From NCBI GenBank assembly GCA_964592375.1, contig CAZQDP010000006.1, positions 1 to 53,999 on the forward strand: a DNA stretch of 53,999 nt. Reading direction: 5' to 3'. Shown here in pieces: positions 32,816 to 42,590 of this stretch (its first letter is position 1; every line of letters begins with the position of its first letter). Position numbers and translations under genes: made by a program. The notes beneath the pieces were generated by a model. It saw only the letters and a list, made by a program, of their open reading frames with translations, had not been told where the DNA came from and ran no database searches. Source of the DNA: CAZQDP01 sp964592375 (GTDB lineage: Bacteria > Bacillota > Clostridia > RUG12999).

Positions 32816-34874
32816 ACCTGAATTGTTGGCTCCCGCAGGTGGCCCCGAAGCACTTGAGGCTGCCGTTAAAAATGGAGCGGATGCCATATATATGGGACTT
32901 GCCGCATTCGGAGCAAGACAAAATGCACGCAATTTCAGCCGCACAGAAGCGAAAAATGCCATTGACTTTTGCCATCGTCACGGCGTCAAAACCTATATCA
33001 CCATGAACACCTTGGTTGGAGATATGGAAATGCAGGGATTTTTGGACGAGGCAGGCTTTATGGCACGAGAAGGTGCAGATGCACTGATTGTGCAGGATTT
33101 GGGTGCTGCCACCTTGCTGAAAAAGCATTATCCTACCGTGCCGGTGCATGCCAGCACACAGATGACGGTACATAATATGGAAGGCGCAATGCTTGCCAAG
33201 GAGTTGGGGTTTGCGCGAGTGATATTATCTCGAGAACTTGAGAAAAATGAAATCGAGCAAATTGTAAAATGTGGTGTGGAAACGGAAATATTCGTCCATG
33301 GCGCGCTTTGCTATTCATATTCCGGGCAGTGCCTGATGAGCAGTGTTATCGGCTGTCGCAGTGGAAATCGTGGTAAATGTGCTCAGCCCTGCAGAATGGA
33401 GTTTACCCTGCTCCAGAAGGACCAGATAAAGTCCTGTGGTTATCTTTTAAACACCTATGATCTTTGTCTTGCAACCTGCTATACATCGCTGATGGAAACC
33501 GGCGTTGCCTCTCTTAAAATTGAGGGCAGAATGAAGGGCGCAGACTATGTGGGCGGAGTTGTGAGTGTTTACCGAAAATGTATTGACCAGATGCGCAATG
33601 CCTCAAAAGAAGAATATGATTTTTTAAAAGAACTATTTTGTAGGGGTGAATTTACACAGGGTTTTTTTGCATGGGATGGGAAGAAGGGAATGATCCGTAA
33701 GGAAAACTCCAATGAGGATTTAAAAAAGCCATCCCAAGCCAAAACAGTGCACGAGGCGAAGTTTGCTCATCCCACCAAAATCAATATTTGTGTGTCGCTA
33801 TATCTTTGTAAAAATCCTACAATGACCGTCTGTGGCAGAGGGATAACGCTCACGCACGAGATCAATTGCCCGGTAGAGCCCGCAAAGCAAAAAGCGATAG
33901 ATAAGGAAACGGTGATAAGGCAAATCGGCAAAATTGGTGATTATCCGGCACAAGTAACCGATATTCTTGTGAATATGGATGAAAATATATTTGTTCCAAC
34001 CAGTATACTGAACGCCCTGCGCAGGGGGGCACTTGAAAAGCTATTTGAAGCGTTTTTGCTAAGCAGTAGAAGAGAGCTTATCTCCCCTGTTTTACCTAGG
34101 GTACAGGCGAAGAAAAAAGCGGCAATGCAAATTGTTGTGCAGGTGTCTGGCCAAGCGCAAGCGGAAGTGGCAAAGGCGAATGGAATTCTAAGAATATACA
34201 TTCCTGCAAAGCTAATTGTGTTATATGCCGGGGATAAACGAATGATACCAGTTTTTCCGGATATAATAAAAGACAGCGCAATGCCATATTATGCTGGTCT
34301 TTTAAAAACTGCTAAAAAATGTGGGTATGCAGAAATAATGTCGGGCAATAGCGGTATTCTGCGAATGGCAAAAGCAATGGGATTTCGCCTTTGGGGCGGA
34401 AGTGGTCTTCAAATTTTCAATACGTATACGGCGGATTTTTGGGCGGCATATGGCCTAGAAGGTGCAGAGCTTTCCAGAGAGCTAAAGGTCGGAGCGGTCA
34501 ATCAGATTGCGGGCGGCTCTTCGCTGAAGGCTGAGGTGGCTGTCTATGGGAGGTATACCTTGATGCAAACCGCTTTTTGTCCCATGCGTGCGGCCCATGG
34601 CAAATGTACTTGCAAAGAGGATTATGCATTAATGGATAGAAAAGACGAGAAATTCCCATTGGAATGTAATCCCCAAACACATACCGTATCTATTTACAAC
34701 GCAAAACCTCTTTACATGGGGGATAAGGTGGACGATATCAAAAACATCAGTGGTCTCAAGGTCATTTTTACAGATGAGGATGAAGCACTTTGTCAAACCG
34801 TGTTTGACTGTATAAAGAGCAAAAAGCTGCCCGACTTTGCATATACCAGAGGGCATTATTATAGAGGTGTTTAA
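32805..34874 (+). CDS. Peptidase U32 family protein with C-terminal extension (RlhA/TrhP-type)
   Basis: 689 residues from GTG 32805, with AGGCGGAG seven bases upstream, so the first residues read G-F-K-P-E-L-L-A-P-A-G-G-P-E-A. The U32 signature is complete: E-I-F-V-H-G-A-L-C-Y-S-Y-S-G-Q-C-L-M-S, followed by G-N-R-G-K-C-A-Q-P-C-R. The remaining ~400 residues include a DUF3656-like part and further Cys motifs (C-P-M-R-A-A-H-G-K-C-T-C). Some relatives hydroxylate 23S rRNA or tRNA cytidine/uridine rather than cut protein, with an iron-sulfur cluster suggested by the Cys. I infer an RNA-modifying role. It is coupled to zapA. Confidence 0.85.
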   Translation: MGFKPELLAPAGGPEALEAAVKNGADAIYMGLAAFGARQNARNFSRTEAKNAIDFCHRHGVKTYITMNTLVGDMEMQGFLDEAGFMAREGADALIVQDLGAATLLKKHYPTVPVHASTQMTVHNMEGAMLAKELGFARVILSRELEKNEIEQIVKCGVETEIFVHGALCYSYSGQCLMSSVIGCRSGNRGKCAQPCRMEFTLLQKDQIKSCGYLLNTYDLCLATCYTSLMETGVASLKIEGRMKGADYVGGVVSVYRKCIDQMRNASKEEYDFLKELFCRGEFTQGFFAWDGKKGMIRKENSNEDLKKPSQAKTVHEAKFAHPTKINICVSLYLCKNPTMTVCGRGITLTHEINCPVEPAKQKAIDKETVIRQIGKIGDYPAQVTDILVNMDENIFVPTSILNALRRGALEKLFEAFLLSSRRELISPVLPRVQAKKKAAMQIVVQVSGQAQAEVAKANGILRIYIPAKLIVLYAGDKRMIPVFPDIIKDSAMPYYAGLLKTAKKCGYAEIMSGNSGILRMAKAMGFRLWGGSGLQIFNTYTADFWAAYGLEGAELSRELKVGAVNQIAGGSSLKAEVAVYGRYTLMQTAFCPMRAAHGKCTCKEDYALMDRKDEKFPLECNPQTHTVSIYNAKPLYMGDKVDDIKNISGLKVIFTDEDEALCQTVFDCIKSKKLPDFAYTRGHYYRGV

Positions 34875-34925
34875 AAAGCAAACCATCGCATAATGGAATT
34901 TATCAGCTCCAAAGGAGCACTGCAA

Positions 34926-35309
34926 ATGAAAAACACAATCAATAAAGTGGATAGGATAGTAGCACTGGCAATTTTGGTTATATCCGGCCTTTTATGGGCA
35001 CTTTTCCTCGTCAATGGTTCCGGCCGGGCGCAGGCCATCGTTATTGAAGTGGATTCAAAGCTTTATGCAAGATATCGCATGGCGGAAATAGAGGCGCATG
35101 GCAAAACAATGGAGATAAGTACGAAATATGGAAAAAATGAATTGTACATAAGTAAGGAAGGCGCACAAATTACATTTTCTAACTGCCCGGACAAGGCTTG
35201 TAGCCTGCAAGGGAAAATCACAAAACCGGGTCAGCGTATCGTTTGTGTTCCACACAGGCTTGTAATCTACATCGAAGGGGAAAACAGCTTTGACACCATC
35301 AGTTATTAA
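34926..35309 (+). CDS. NusG domain II-containing exported protein
   Basis: 127 residues from ATG 34926, with AAAGGAG upstream. One N-terminal membrane segment is followed by a small beta domain of about 90 residues, exposed outside. It carries N-C-P-D-K-A-C and a third Cys in I-V-C-V-P-H-R, the pattern of the NusG domain II family found beside Gx membrane proteins. A redox or metal role of the Cys is possible but unproven. It overlaps the next gene by 20 bases. Confidence 0.75.
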   Translation: MKNTINKVDRIVALAILVISGLLWALFLVNGSGRAQAIVIEVDSKLYARYRMAEIEAHGKTMEISTKYGKNELYISKEGAQITFSNCPDKACSLQGKITKPGQRIVCVPHRLVIYIEGENSFDTISY

Positions 35310-35808
35310 AGGCAGAACCCAAAAAGTTGCGTTCATCGCAGTCTTCGCATCCCTAGGTGCGGCCTTGCAAGCGGCGGAGGGACTATGGATGATGCAAGGT
35401 GCAATTCCCGGAGGTAAATTAGGACTTGCAAATATCGCTGTCATGTGTGCACTTGGTCTTTTGGATTTTAAAAGTGCATTTGTAGTTACTATTTTGCGAA
35501 GTTTTGGCGGTTGTATGCTCTTTGGCGGGTTTGCGGCATTGCCGTATTCTTTGTCGGGAGGAATATTCGCTTTGGTTGTTATGGCGCTATTAATCCAATT
35601 CTCAGGCGCTTCCATGGCAGGGGTTGGTATGGCTGGTGCGTTCGCATCAAATACCGCGCAGGTATTGACCGCCGCATGGCAGCTTGGTGATATAGGGGTC
35701 ATTTATTATTTGCCGTTTTTAGGGCTTGTCTCTGTGGGCGTTGGCTTGTTTACAGGCCTCGGAGCAGGGTATTGCACAAAAAGCATCATTCGCATAAGGG
35801 AAGGGTGA
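35290..35808 (+). CDS. Gx transporter / heptaprenyl diphosphate synthase component I family membrane protein
   Basis: 172 residues from TTG 35290, with GAAGGGG nine bases upstream. Five to six hydrophobic segments rich in Gly and Ala include G-A-I-P-G-G-K-L-G-L-A-N, the family hallmark. The topology resembles S-components of vitamin transporters, so a substrate-binding or transport role is more likely than catalysis, despite the old name. It is coupled to the NusG-II gene upstream and maf downstream (GTGA overlap). Confidence 0.72.
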   Translation: MTPSVIKGRTQKVAFIAVFASLGAALQAAEGLWMMQGAIPGGKLGLANIAVMCALGLLDFKSAFVVTILRSFGGCMLFGGFAALPYSLSGGIFALVVMALLIQFSGASMAGVGMAGAFASNTAQVLTAAWQLGDIGVIYYLPFLGLVSVGVGLFTGLGAGYCTKSIIRIREG

Positions 35809-36410
35809 ACCGTATTAATACTGCAGAAAATAAGTTTGTATTGGCATCTGCATCGCCAAGGAGAAAGCAGCTGCTTGAAAAAATCGGGTTGCAATTTATT
35901 GTGATGGCAAGCGGCGCTGCGGAAATCATTTTGGAAGGTGTAGAGCCGCAGATTATCGTACAGGAGCTTGCCTTACTAAAGGCAGCAGATGTCGCAAAGC
36001 AATGCCATAAAGCCATTGTTATCGCCGCGGACACCCTGGTATGTATTGATGGAAATGTGATGGGGAAACCATCAGATAAGGCCAATGCATATGCAATGCT
36101 CAGAGCACTTTCAGGTAGGCAACATAGCGTATATACAGGCATATGCGTATTCGATTCAGAAACAGGAAAATCGGTATGTGATTATGAGAAAACGCAGGTT
36201 GTATTTCGGAGTCTTTCTGATGAAGAAATACATGCATATATTAGTACAGGTGAGCCATTTGACAAAGCGGGGGCGTATGGTATTCAGGAGCTTGGAATGC
36301 TACTTATCGAAGAAATCCACGGAGATTATTTTAATGTAGTCGGTCTGCCTATATGTAAATTGGGACTGCTACTGAAAAATGAATTTCAGATCGATTTACT
36401 ACAAAAATGA
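35805..36410 (+). CDS. maf: Maf-family nucleoside triphosphate pyrophosphatase
   Basis: 201 residues from GTG 35805, whose GTGA overlaps the preceding stop. S-A-S-P-R-R and A-A-D-T-L-V form the nucleotide site, with G-A-Y-G-I-Q-E later. Maf proteins hydrolyse dTTP/UTP or modified nucleotides and affect septum formation. Placement before mreB is common in Clostridia. Confidence 0.92.
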   Translation: MNRINTAENKFVLASASPRRKQLLEKIGLQFIVMASGAAEIILEGVEPQIIVQELALLKAADVAKQCHKAIVIAADTLVCIDGNVMGKPSDKANAYAMLRALSGRQHSVYTGICVFDSETGKSVCDYEKTQVVFRSLSDEEIHAYISTGEPFDKAGAYGIQELGMLLIEEIHGDYFNVVGLPICKLGLLLKNEFQIDLLQK

Positions 36411-36464
36411 TAAAAGCACATATAGGAAATTGCCAAAGTGCGTATATTGAAAGGAAGAATGCAA

Positions 36465-37505
36465 ATGTTTTCATTTTTTTCTATGATTTCAAAGGATATA
36501 GGGATTGATTTGGGTACTGCCAATACGCTAGTATGCGTGAAAGGAAAGGGCATTGTAGTCAATGAACCTTCCGTTGTGGCCTTAAACCAAACTTCTGGAG
36601 AGGTGTTGGCTGTGGGAAACAATGCTAAGGAAATGATCGGAAGAACGCCGGGCTCTATTGTGGCAGTTCGTCCTATGAAGGATGGGGTCATTGCAGATTT
36701 CGAAGTGACTCAAGCCATGATCAGGCAGTTTATTAAAAAGGCCATTACGGGCAGTTTTTTCTTTCGTCCGCTGATTGTTATCTGTATACCCTCAGGAGTG
36801 ACTGAGGTTGAAAAAAGAGCGGTAGAAGAGGCTGGCATGCAAGCAGGGGGCAAAGAGGTATATATGATTTTTGAACCAATGGCCGCCGCAATTGGTGCGG
36901 GACTGCCAGTGGGCGAGCCTACAGGAAGCATGATTGTGGATATTGGCGGTGGGACAAGCGAGGTGGCAGTGATTTCTCTTGGAGGCATTGTGCTTTCCAA
37001 ATCCATTCGAGTAGCAGGGAATAAATTTGATGAAACCATTGTGAACTATATTAAAAAGGAACATAATTTGATGATTGGTGAGCGTACGGCGGAAGAGGTC
37101 AAAATTGCAATAGGCTCTGCCTATCCATATGATGATGAGGATGTAATGAACGTGAAAGGACGCGATCTTATCTCGGGGCTTCCAAAAGTTATTTCGATAA
37201 AGGCATCTGAAATTAGAGAAGCGTTATATGAACCGATTTATGATATTATCGATGCCATCAAATTTACCCTTGAGAAAACACCACCGGAGCTCGCAGCGGA
37301 TATTATGGAGAGAGGTATCATGCTTGCAGGCGGTGGTGCACATCTGCGTGGTCTTGACAAACTCATTGAAATAGAAACCCATATTCCGGTGCATGTGGCG
37401 GACAGTCCGCTCAATGGCGTTATTCGAGGAATTGAAAAGGTGTTAGAGGGTGGAGATCGGAACATACTTCGCAAGGTGCTCATCAGCTCCAAAAAAACTC
37501 GATAA
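36465..37505 (+). CDS. mreB: Rod shape-determining protein MreB
   Basis: 346 residues from ATG 36465, with AAGGAAG seven bases upstream; ATG 36459 is an alternative. The actin-fold motifs are present: D-L-G-T-A-N-T-L-V (phosphate 1), V-D-I-G-G-G-T-S-E-V-A-V (phosphate 2) and G-G-G-A-H-L-R-G-L (adenosine). It forms membrane-bound filaments that guide lateral wall synthesis. It heads the mreB-mreC-mreD-mrdA series. Confidence 0.96.
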   Translation: MFSFFSMISKDIGIDLGTANTLVCVKGKGIVVNEPSVVALNQTSGEVLAVGNNAKEMIGRTPGSIVAVRPMKDGVIADFEVTQAMIRQFIKKAITGSFFFRPLIVICIPSGVTEVEKRAVEEAGMQAGGKEVYMIFEPMAAAIGAGLPVGEPTGSMIVDIGGGTSEVAVISLGGIVLSKSIRVAGNKFDETIVNYIKKEHNLMIGERTAEEVKIAIGSAYPYDDEDVMNVKGRDLISGLPKVISIKASEIREALYEPIYDIIDAIKFTLEKTPPELAADIMERGIMLAGGGAHLRGLDKLIEIETHIPVHVADSPLNGVIRGIEKVLEGGDRNILRKVLISSKKTR

Positions 37506-37557
37506 TAAGGCTTAACCGAAACGGAACGTATGAGCAAAGGGGGAACGGTTTTTTACG

Positions 37558-38391
37558 ATGAGGGACTTTCTTAAAAGAAACTTTTTGCGATATTTTATCA
37601 TAGTTATTGTACTGACCCTTTTGATCACATGGATTACAACAGGTGTATCCGATGGTCAAGCAGGGCCGCTTGGAAATGTACTGGGGATCATTGTATCCCC
37701 TGTGCAAAAGAGTGTTACATATATGACGGGCGGCATTGGGTCATTTTTTGATGGAATTTCAAAGATGAGGAGTGCTGTGAAAGAAAACGAGCTACTAAAT
37801 GAAAGAATTAGGCAGCTTGAAGGAGACTCCAGGGATTACGAAGAATTTAAAAATGAAAATGAACGCTTGCGTAGCCTTTTGGAATTTGTGCAAAAGCAAA
37901 AGCAGAAGAATTTAGATGCTATAGCCGCTGAGGTAGTAGCAAAGGAACCGGGGAATTGGTATTCTGTTTTTACTCTGGATAAAGGGACGGCAAACGGCGT
38001 GAATGTCAATTCCGTCGTAATCACCCAGCAAGGTCTTGTGGGTAGAGTATTTGAAGCCGGAACCACATGGGCAAAAGTAACCGCTATTATTAATTTTGGT
38101 AATAATGCATCGGCGGTTTTAACCAGAACCGGCGATAGAGTGGTCATAGAGGGAGATGTGGAACTGCAGGAAAACGGTTTATCAAAAATGTCGCTCATTC
38201 CCAATGATGCAGATATTATGGTGGGTGATCCGGTGGAGACCTCAGGCGCCGGTGGAATATATCCTGCCGGGATTTTTGTGGGTAGGGTAAAAAACATCAA
38301 TCATGAGCAGGGGGATGTATACAGAGAGGTTACCGTAGAGCCTGCTGTTGATTTTTCAAGAATTCGCGAGGTTTTAATTATACGGCAGTAG
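37558..38391 (+). CDS. mreC: Rod shape-determining protein MreC
   Basis: 277 residues: a basic N-terminus, one membrane segment (about residues 13-33), a coiled coil (about 75-115) and two beta domains outside (G-N-W-Y-S-V-F-T-L-D-K-G-T-A-N-G-V is the family block). It links the MreB filament to the cell-wall synthases. Confidence 0.95.
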   Translation: MRDFLKRNFLRYFIIVIVLTLLITWITTGVSDGQAGPLGNVLGIIVSPVQKSVTYMTGGIGSFFDGISKMRSAVKENELLNERIRQLEGDSRDYEEFKNENERLRSLLEFVQKQKQKNLDAIAAEVVAKEPGNWYSVFTLDKGTANGVNVNSVVITQQGLVGRVFEAGTTWAKVTAIINFGNNASAVLTRTGDRVVIEGDVELQENGLSKMSLIPNDADIMVGDPVETSGAGGIYPAGIFVGRVKNINHEQGDVYREVTVEPAVDFSRIREVLIIRQ

Positions 38392-38432
38392 TTTTTAATC
38401 TGTTAATAATATATTATGAGGAGGGTCTTTGA

Positions 38433-38921
38433 GTGAATATTGTTGCCATATGCATCTACTTTTTTAGCTTTTATATTTTGCAGACAACCGTTATCAATGT
38501 CATTTCCGTATATGGCACAAAACCTGACCTCATGCTCACAGCACTGCTTTGCCTCGCAATGCTCAGAGGGAAGGAAGAAGCATCGGTAGTCGCTATTTTT
38601 ATAGGAGTAGCGCTTGATCTATTGTGGAGCGAGCATTTTGGGATATATACGATTTGTTTATTTGTCGTAGTTTGTGTATGTGGTCTGCTATTTGAAAGTG
38701 TTTTTCACCACAGTTTTGGTACGGCACTGATGGGTGTTTTCATATTTAGTATTGCATATGGTCTTATGTATACAATGTTTTATTATTTGCCACACGGAGG
38801 ATTGAGAGGCTGGTATTTACTCATCAAAGTAATATTGCCTGCCGCTTTATACAATGCGGTGCTTGCGATGCCGATATACGGCATGATGAAGAGAGACCGC
38901 AGACTACAAAGTATATCATAG
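38433..38921 (+). CDS. mreD: Rod shape-determining protein MreD
   Basis: 162 residues from GTG 38433, with GAGGAGG upstream. About five membrane segments and K-P-D-L-M-L-T-A-L-L after the first match MreD. It is the integral membrane partner of MreC. Confidence 0.9.
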   Translation: MNIVAICIYFFSFYILQTTVINVISVYGTKPDLMLTALLCLAMLRGKEEASVVAIFIGVALDLLWSEHFGIYTICLFVVVCVCGLLFESVFHHSFGTALMGVFIFSIAYGLMYTMFYYLPHGGLRGWYLLIKVILPAALYNAVLAMPIYGMMKRDRRLQSIS

Positions 38922-38958
38922 TGCAAGGAATGCAAACTGATTTGAGGGAGCTTTTTAG

Positions 38959-41007
38959 GTGAACAGTTTTTTTAGAAATCGATTTAATGTGCTATCACTC
39001 ATTGCAGTGATGCTCATATTTATACTGTTATTTGGGCTATCCGGTCTTCAGCTGGTGCAAGGCGGTCAGTACAAGGCACTTTCTGAAAATAGAATGTATA
39101 AAACCATGCCCATTAAAGCACAACGTGGCGAAATTGTTGACAGATACGGCAGACCCATTGTAAGCAATAAAATGGTTTTCAGCGTGGTCATTAGCGATCG
39201 TAAGCTAAAGAACGCTCAGTTTAACCTCATGCTTGCCGACCTCCTTGAAATGACGCTGATGCATGGGTATGAATATACCGATAATCTGCCAATTGGTCTG
39301 AGTGAACCTTATGAGTATCGCTTTGATGCGCGACTTCCCGGTGGCACAGATGAAGGCAAATGGAAAAAGAATTTAGGGATTGCCGCGGAAGCAGCTGCAC
39401 CCCTTGCCATGGAAGCACTTCAAAAAAAGTTTGGAATAGATGAAAGCATAAAGCCGGAAATGGTCAGACGGATGGTTGGACTTCGCTATGATATGCAACA
39501 AAGAATGTTCGGTCCTCGCAATCAGTTTTTATTTATGACAGATGTCAATTTTAATGTTGTGTCCATTATTAAAGAAAATACTATGCGTTTTATCGGTGTA
39601 GATATTTTAACGGAGCCCGTTCGGGATTATCCCATGGGTGAGGTAGGGGCCCATATCATTGGACAGGTAGATATTATCTATCAAGAAGAGTATGAATCCC
39701 TCAAAGCGCAGGGTTATGCGATGAACGATCTTTTAGGAAAGTCGGGCCTTGAGAAGGTTTTGGAGAAATATTTAAAAGGGCAGGATGGCCGTGAGAGCAT
39801 GGAGTACAATGCCGGCGGCAAAAAAATTACGGTAGCAAAAAGATTGCCTCCCGTACCGGGAAATCGGGCAGTGGTCACCATTGATGCGCAGTTGCAAAAA
39901 ACAGCAGAAGAAAGTCTTGCACAGGCAATCGGCGAGCTTCGGAAAGTTGGCGTTCCTGCCAAAGCCGGGGGTGCGGCAGTTGCAATTGAAATTGGCACCG
40001 GTGAGGTTTTGGCCTTGGCCAATTATCCGACATATAATCCCGCCACCTACAAGCAAGATTATGCAAAGCTGGTTGTGGATAGTCAAAAACCAATGTTCAA
40101 CAGAGCGATTAGCGGAGCGTACCCACCCGGCTCTACCTTTAAAATGGTAACGGCATGCGCAGGTTTGCAGGAAGGTGTGATTAGTACCGGAGAGCATATC
40201 AATTGCACGGGCAGATATGAATATTATGCACCGGATTATAGACCTGCATGTTGGATATTTGGGCAAACTGGCGGCGTACATGGATATGAAAATGTAACCG
40301 GAGCCATTACCGACTCCTGCAATATATTCTTCTTCGAGACCGGCAGGCGACTTGGAGCTGAAAAATTAGGCAGTTATGCAAGACAATTCGGTCTTGGTGA
40401 ATATACGGGAATAGAGCTTTCCGGAGAAGCAAAGGGCATTGTTGCCGGTGAGCAGTACAGAAAAAGCATCGGGGGAATATGGTATCCGGGAGACACTATC
40501 CAAGCGGCTATTGGTCAGTCGGATAATTTATTTACACCACTGCAATTGGCAAATTACGTGGCGACATTTGCTGCAAAGGGCGCAAGATACAAACCTCATA
40601 TAGTCAAATCTGTATCCTCTTGGGATGGCAATGAGGTAGTATCAAACACCTTGCCTCAGCTCCTCAACACGGTGGATATCAAGGATGAATATTTAAAAGC
40701 CATTGTTGCTGGTATGGTGAAGGTAACCACAGAGGGAAGCGCAAAAAATGTATTTGCCGATGCGGCATATACCGCCGCTGCCAAAACCGGCACGGCACAG
40801 GTGCCGGGTGGATTGCCAAACAGTGTATTTGTGGCATTTGCACCTTATGACAATCCGCAAATTGCGGTTGCATGTATGATAGAGCATGGCAGTATAGAAG
40901 GGCAGGGATTTCATATTGCAGGTGCTGTAAGGAAAATCATAGATGCCTATTTTGGTGGTCAGTCGACCAATCAAATGACGGAAGGCCAAAATGTGCTGAT
41001 ACGATAA
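38959..41007 (+). CDS. mrdA: Penicillin-binding protein 2 (elongation transpeptidase)
   Basis: 682 residues from GTG 38959. One N-terminal membrane anchor is followed by a dimerisation domain starting R-G-E-I-V-D-R-Y-G-R. The transpeptidase domain has Ser392 in S-T-F-K, Ser453 in S-C-N and K-T-G near residue 609. It cross-links peptidoglycan in the elongation complex. It follows mreD, but the usual partner rodA is not found nearby. Confidence 0.95.
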   Translation: MNSFFRNRFNVLSLIAVMLIFILLFGLSGLQLVQGGQYKALSENRMYKTMPIKAQRGEIVDRYGRPIVSNKMVFSVVISDRKLKNAQFNLMLADLLEMTLMHGYEYTDNLPIGLSEPYEYRFDARLPGGTDEGKWKKNLGIAAEAAAPLAMEALQKKFGIDESIKPEMVRRMVGLRYDMQQRMFGPRNQFLFMTDVNFNVVSIIKENTMRFIGVDILTEPVRDYPMGEVGAHIIGQVDIIYQEEYESLKAQGYAMNDLLGKSGLEKVLEKYLKGQDGRESMEYNAGGKKITVAKRLPPVPGNRAVVTIDAQLQKTAEESLAQAIGELRKVGVPAKAGGAAVAIEIGTGEVLALANYPTYNPATYKQDYAKLVVDSQKPMFNRAISGAYPPGSTFKMVTACAGLQEGVISTGEHINCTGRYEYYAPDYRPACWIFGQTGGVHGYENVTGAITDSCNIFFFETGRRLGAEKLGSYARQFGLGEYTGIELSGEAKGIVAGEQYRKSIGGIWYPGDTIQAAIGQSDNLFTPLQLANYVATFAAKGARYKPHIVKSVSSWDGNEVVSNTLPQLLNTVDIKDEYLKAIVAGMVKVTTEGSAKNVFADAAYTAAAKTGTAQVPGGLPNSVFVAFAPYDNPQIAVACMIEHGSIEGQGFHIAGAVRKIIDAYFGGQSTNQMTEGQNVLIR

Positions 41008-41046
41008 TGCGAAAGAATGATACAAAGGCAGAAAGGAATGAACTTC

Positions 41047-41649
41047 ATGGATTATGTAAAGCTAAAAGGGATTAAAAACGGTCTGAAGGCTGTGATTTCA
41101 AATGCGGCAAGATATGAAGATGTGCAAAAGGAGCTAGATGCAAAACTAAGTGCGGCCATTGAGCTTTTCAAAACCAAAAAAGAGCATGTGATGATTATTG
41201 AAGGCGGACTGCTAACGCATGATCAAAAATGCGAAATGCAGTGTAGCATATTTAAAATTTTGGGCACAAAGGTTTTGGTTCGTTTTGAAGAGCCACAGAA
41301 AGAGGTCTCACAGTTATCTCCTTGCCTGTTTCACTCGGGCACCGTTCGATCTGGTCAAAATATCGCATCTGACGGACATTTGGTGGTTCTGGGAGATGTA
41401 AATCCCGGTGCGGAGGTTTCCGCAAACGGCAACGTGATTGTTCTTGGCGCTTTGCGTGGACTGGTGCATGCCGGCGCAGGAGGAGACAGAAATGCCTTGG
41501 TAATTGCTTTGGGCCTTTCTCCTACGCAAATTAGAATAGCCGATATTATTACAAGAGCGCCAGATGATAATCCGGCGGTTGTATTTGAACCTGAAATTGC
41601 TTGTGTACGCGATAATAAAATTTATATTGATGTGGTCATTAAACACTAA
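41047..41649 (+). CDS. minC: Septum site-determining protein MinC
   Basis: 200 residues from ATG 41047, with AAAGGA nine bases upstream; ATG 41038 touches that site. The N-terminal FtsZ-inhibiting domain is followed by a short linker and the C-terminal beta-helix (S-G-Q-N-I-A type repeats, G-D-V-N-P-G-A-E-V, G-A-L-R-G-L-V-H-A-G). MinC blocks FtsZ assembly at the poles together with MinD. Confidence 0.94.
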   Translation: MDYVKLKGIKNGLKAVISNAARYEDVQKELDAKLSAAIELFKTKKEHVMIIEGGLLTHDQKCEMQCSIFKILGTKVLVRFEEPQKEVSQLSPCLFHSGTVRSGQNIASDGHLVVLGDVNPGAEVSANGNVIVLGALRGLVHAGAGGDRNALVIALGLSPTQIRIADIITRAPDDNPAVVFEPEIACVRDNKIYIDVVIKH

Positions 41650-41709
41650 GGATATTTATTTTTGTACATAATGAACAAATATTTGTCAAAAAATTAATAT
41701 AAAAAAATA

Positions 41710-41738
41710 TAGACTTCTTAGTTATTATATGGTATTAT
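41710..41738 (+). promoter_or_regulatory. Possible promoter before minD
   Basis: TAGACT (41710-41715), a 17-base spacer and TATTAT (41733-41738) in very AT-rich DNA between minC and minD. A second TATAAT lies at 41738-41743. Confidence 0.35.
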
Positions 41739-41782
41739 ATAATATAAAGTGTATACAAACAAATACATAGGAGGATTATCGG

Positions 41783-42577
41783 ATGAGTGAGGTATACGTA
41801 ATAACGTCCGGCAAGGGTGGCGTTGGCAAAACGACGACCACGGCAAATATCGGTACCGGTCTTGCTATGATGGGCAAAAAGGTGGTCATGATTGATGCTG
41901 ATATTGGGCTTCGAAATTTAGACCTTGTAATGGGCCTTGAAAACAGGGTGGTGTTCGATCTTGTCAACGTCGTGGAAGGGAAATGCAGGATTAAGCAAGC
42001 ACTAATTAAAGACAAACGTCATCCTGAACTGCATCTTTTGCCTGCGGCACAAACAAGAGATAAGGATGCGGTCACTCCTGACCAAATGAAAAAGCTATGT
42101 TCTGATTTGAAAAAAGACTTTGATTTTGTATTGATTGATTGCCCTGCCGGCATTGAACAGGGCTTTAAAAATGCACTTGCAGGAGCGGATAAGGCAATTG
42201 TTGTGACAACTCCTGAAATTTCCGCAGTGCGTGATGCAGATAGAATTATTGGGCTTCTAGAATCCCATGGACTGAACTCACCAAGGCTTTTGGTAAATAG
42301 AGTTCGAATTGATATGGTGAAAAAAGGGGATATGATGAACGTGGAGGACATCATTGACCTTCTTGCTATTGAGCTTATCGGCGTGGTGCCTGATGATGAG
42401 AGCATTATCGTCACTTCCAATAAAGGCGAACCTGTGGTGATGGATGAACGTTCAAAGCCAGGTCAAGCCTATCGCAATATTGTGCGTCGAATACTGGGCG
42501 AGCAGGTGCCGCTTCTCGAACTTGAAAATGACAGTATTTTAACAAAATTTAAAAAATTGTTCAAAGCAAGAGGTTAA
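41783..42577 (+). CDS. minD: Septum site-determining ATPase MinD
   Basis: 264 residues. The deviant Walker A motif G-K-G-G-V-G-K-T-T-T (residues 10-19) and D-A-D-I-G-L-R-N-L-D-L are typical. The C-terminus ends in a basic amphipathic helix (L-T-K-F-K-K-L-F-K-A-R), the membrane-targeting sequence. It recruits MinC to the membrane. AGGAGG precedes the ATG. Confidence 0.96.
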   Translation: MSEVYVITSGKGGVGKTTTTANIGTGLAMMGKKVVMIDADIGLRNLDLVMGLENRVVFDLVNVVEGKCRIKQALIKDKRHPELHLLPAAQTRDKDAVTPDQMKKLCSDLKKDFDFVLIDCPAGIEQGFKNALAGADKAIVVTTPEISAVRDADRIIGLLESHGLNSPRLLVNRVRIDMVKKGDMMNVEDIIDLLAIELIGVVPDDESIIVTSNKGEPVVMDERSKPGQAYRNIVRRILGEQVPLLELENDSILTKFKKLFKARG

Positions 42578-42590
42578 AGGAGGAAAAATC

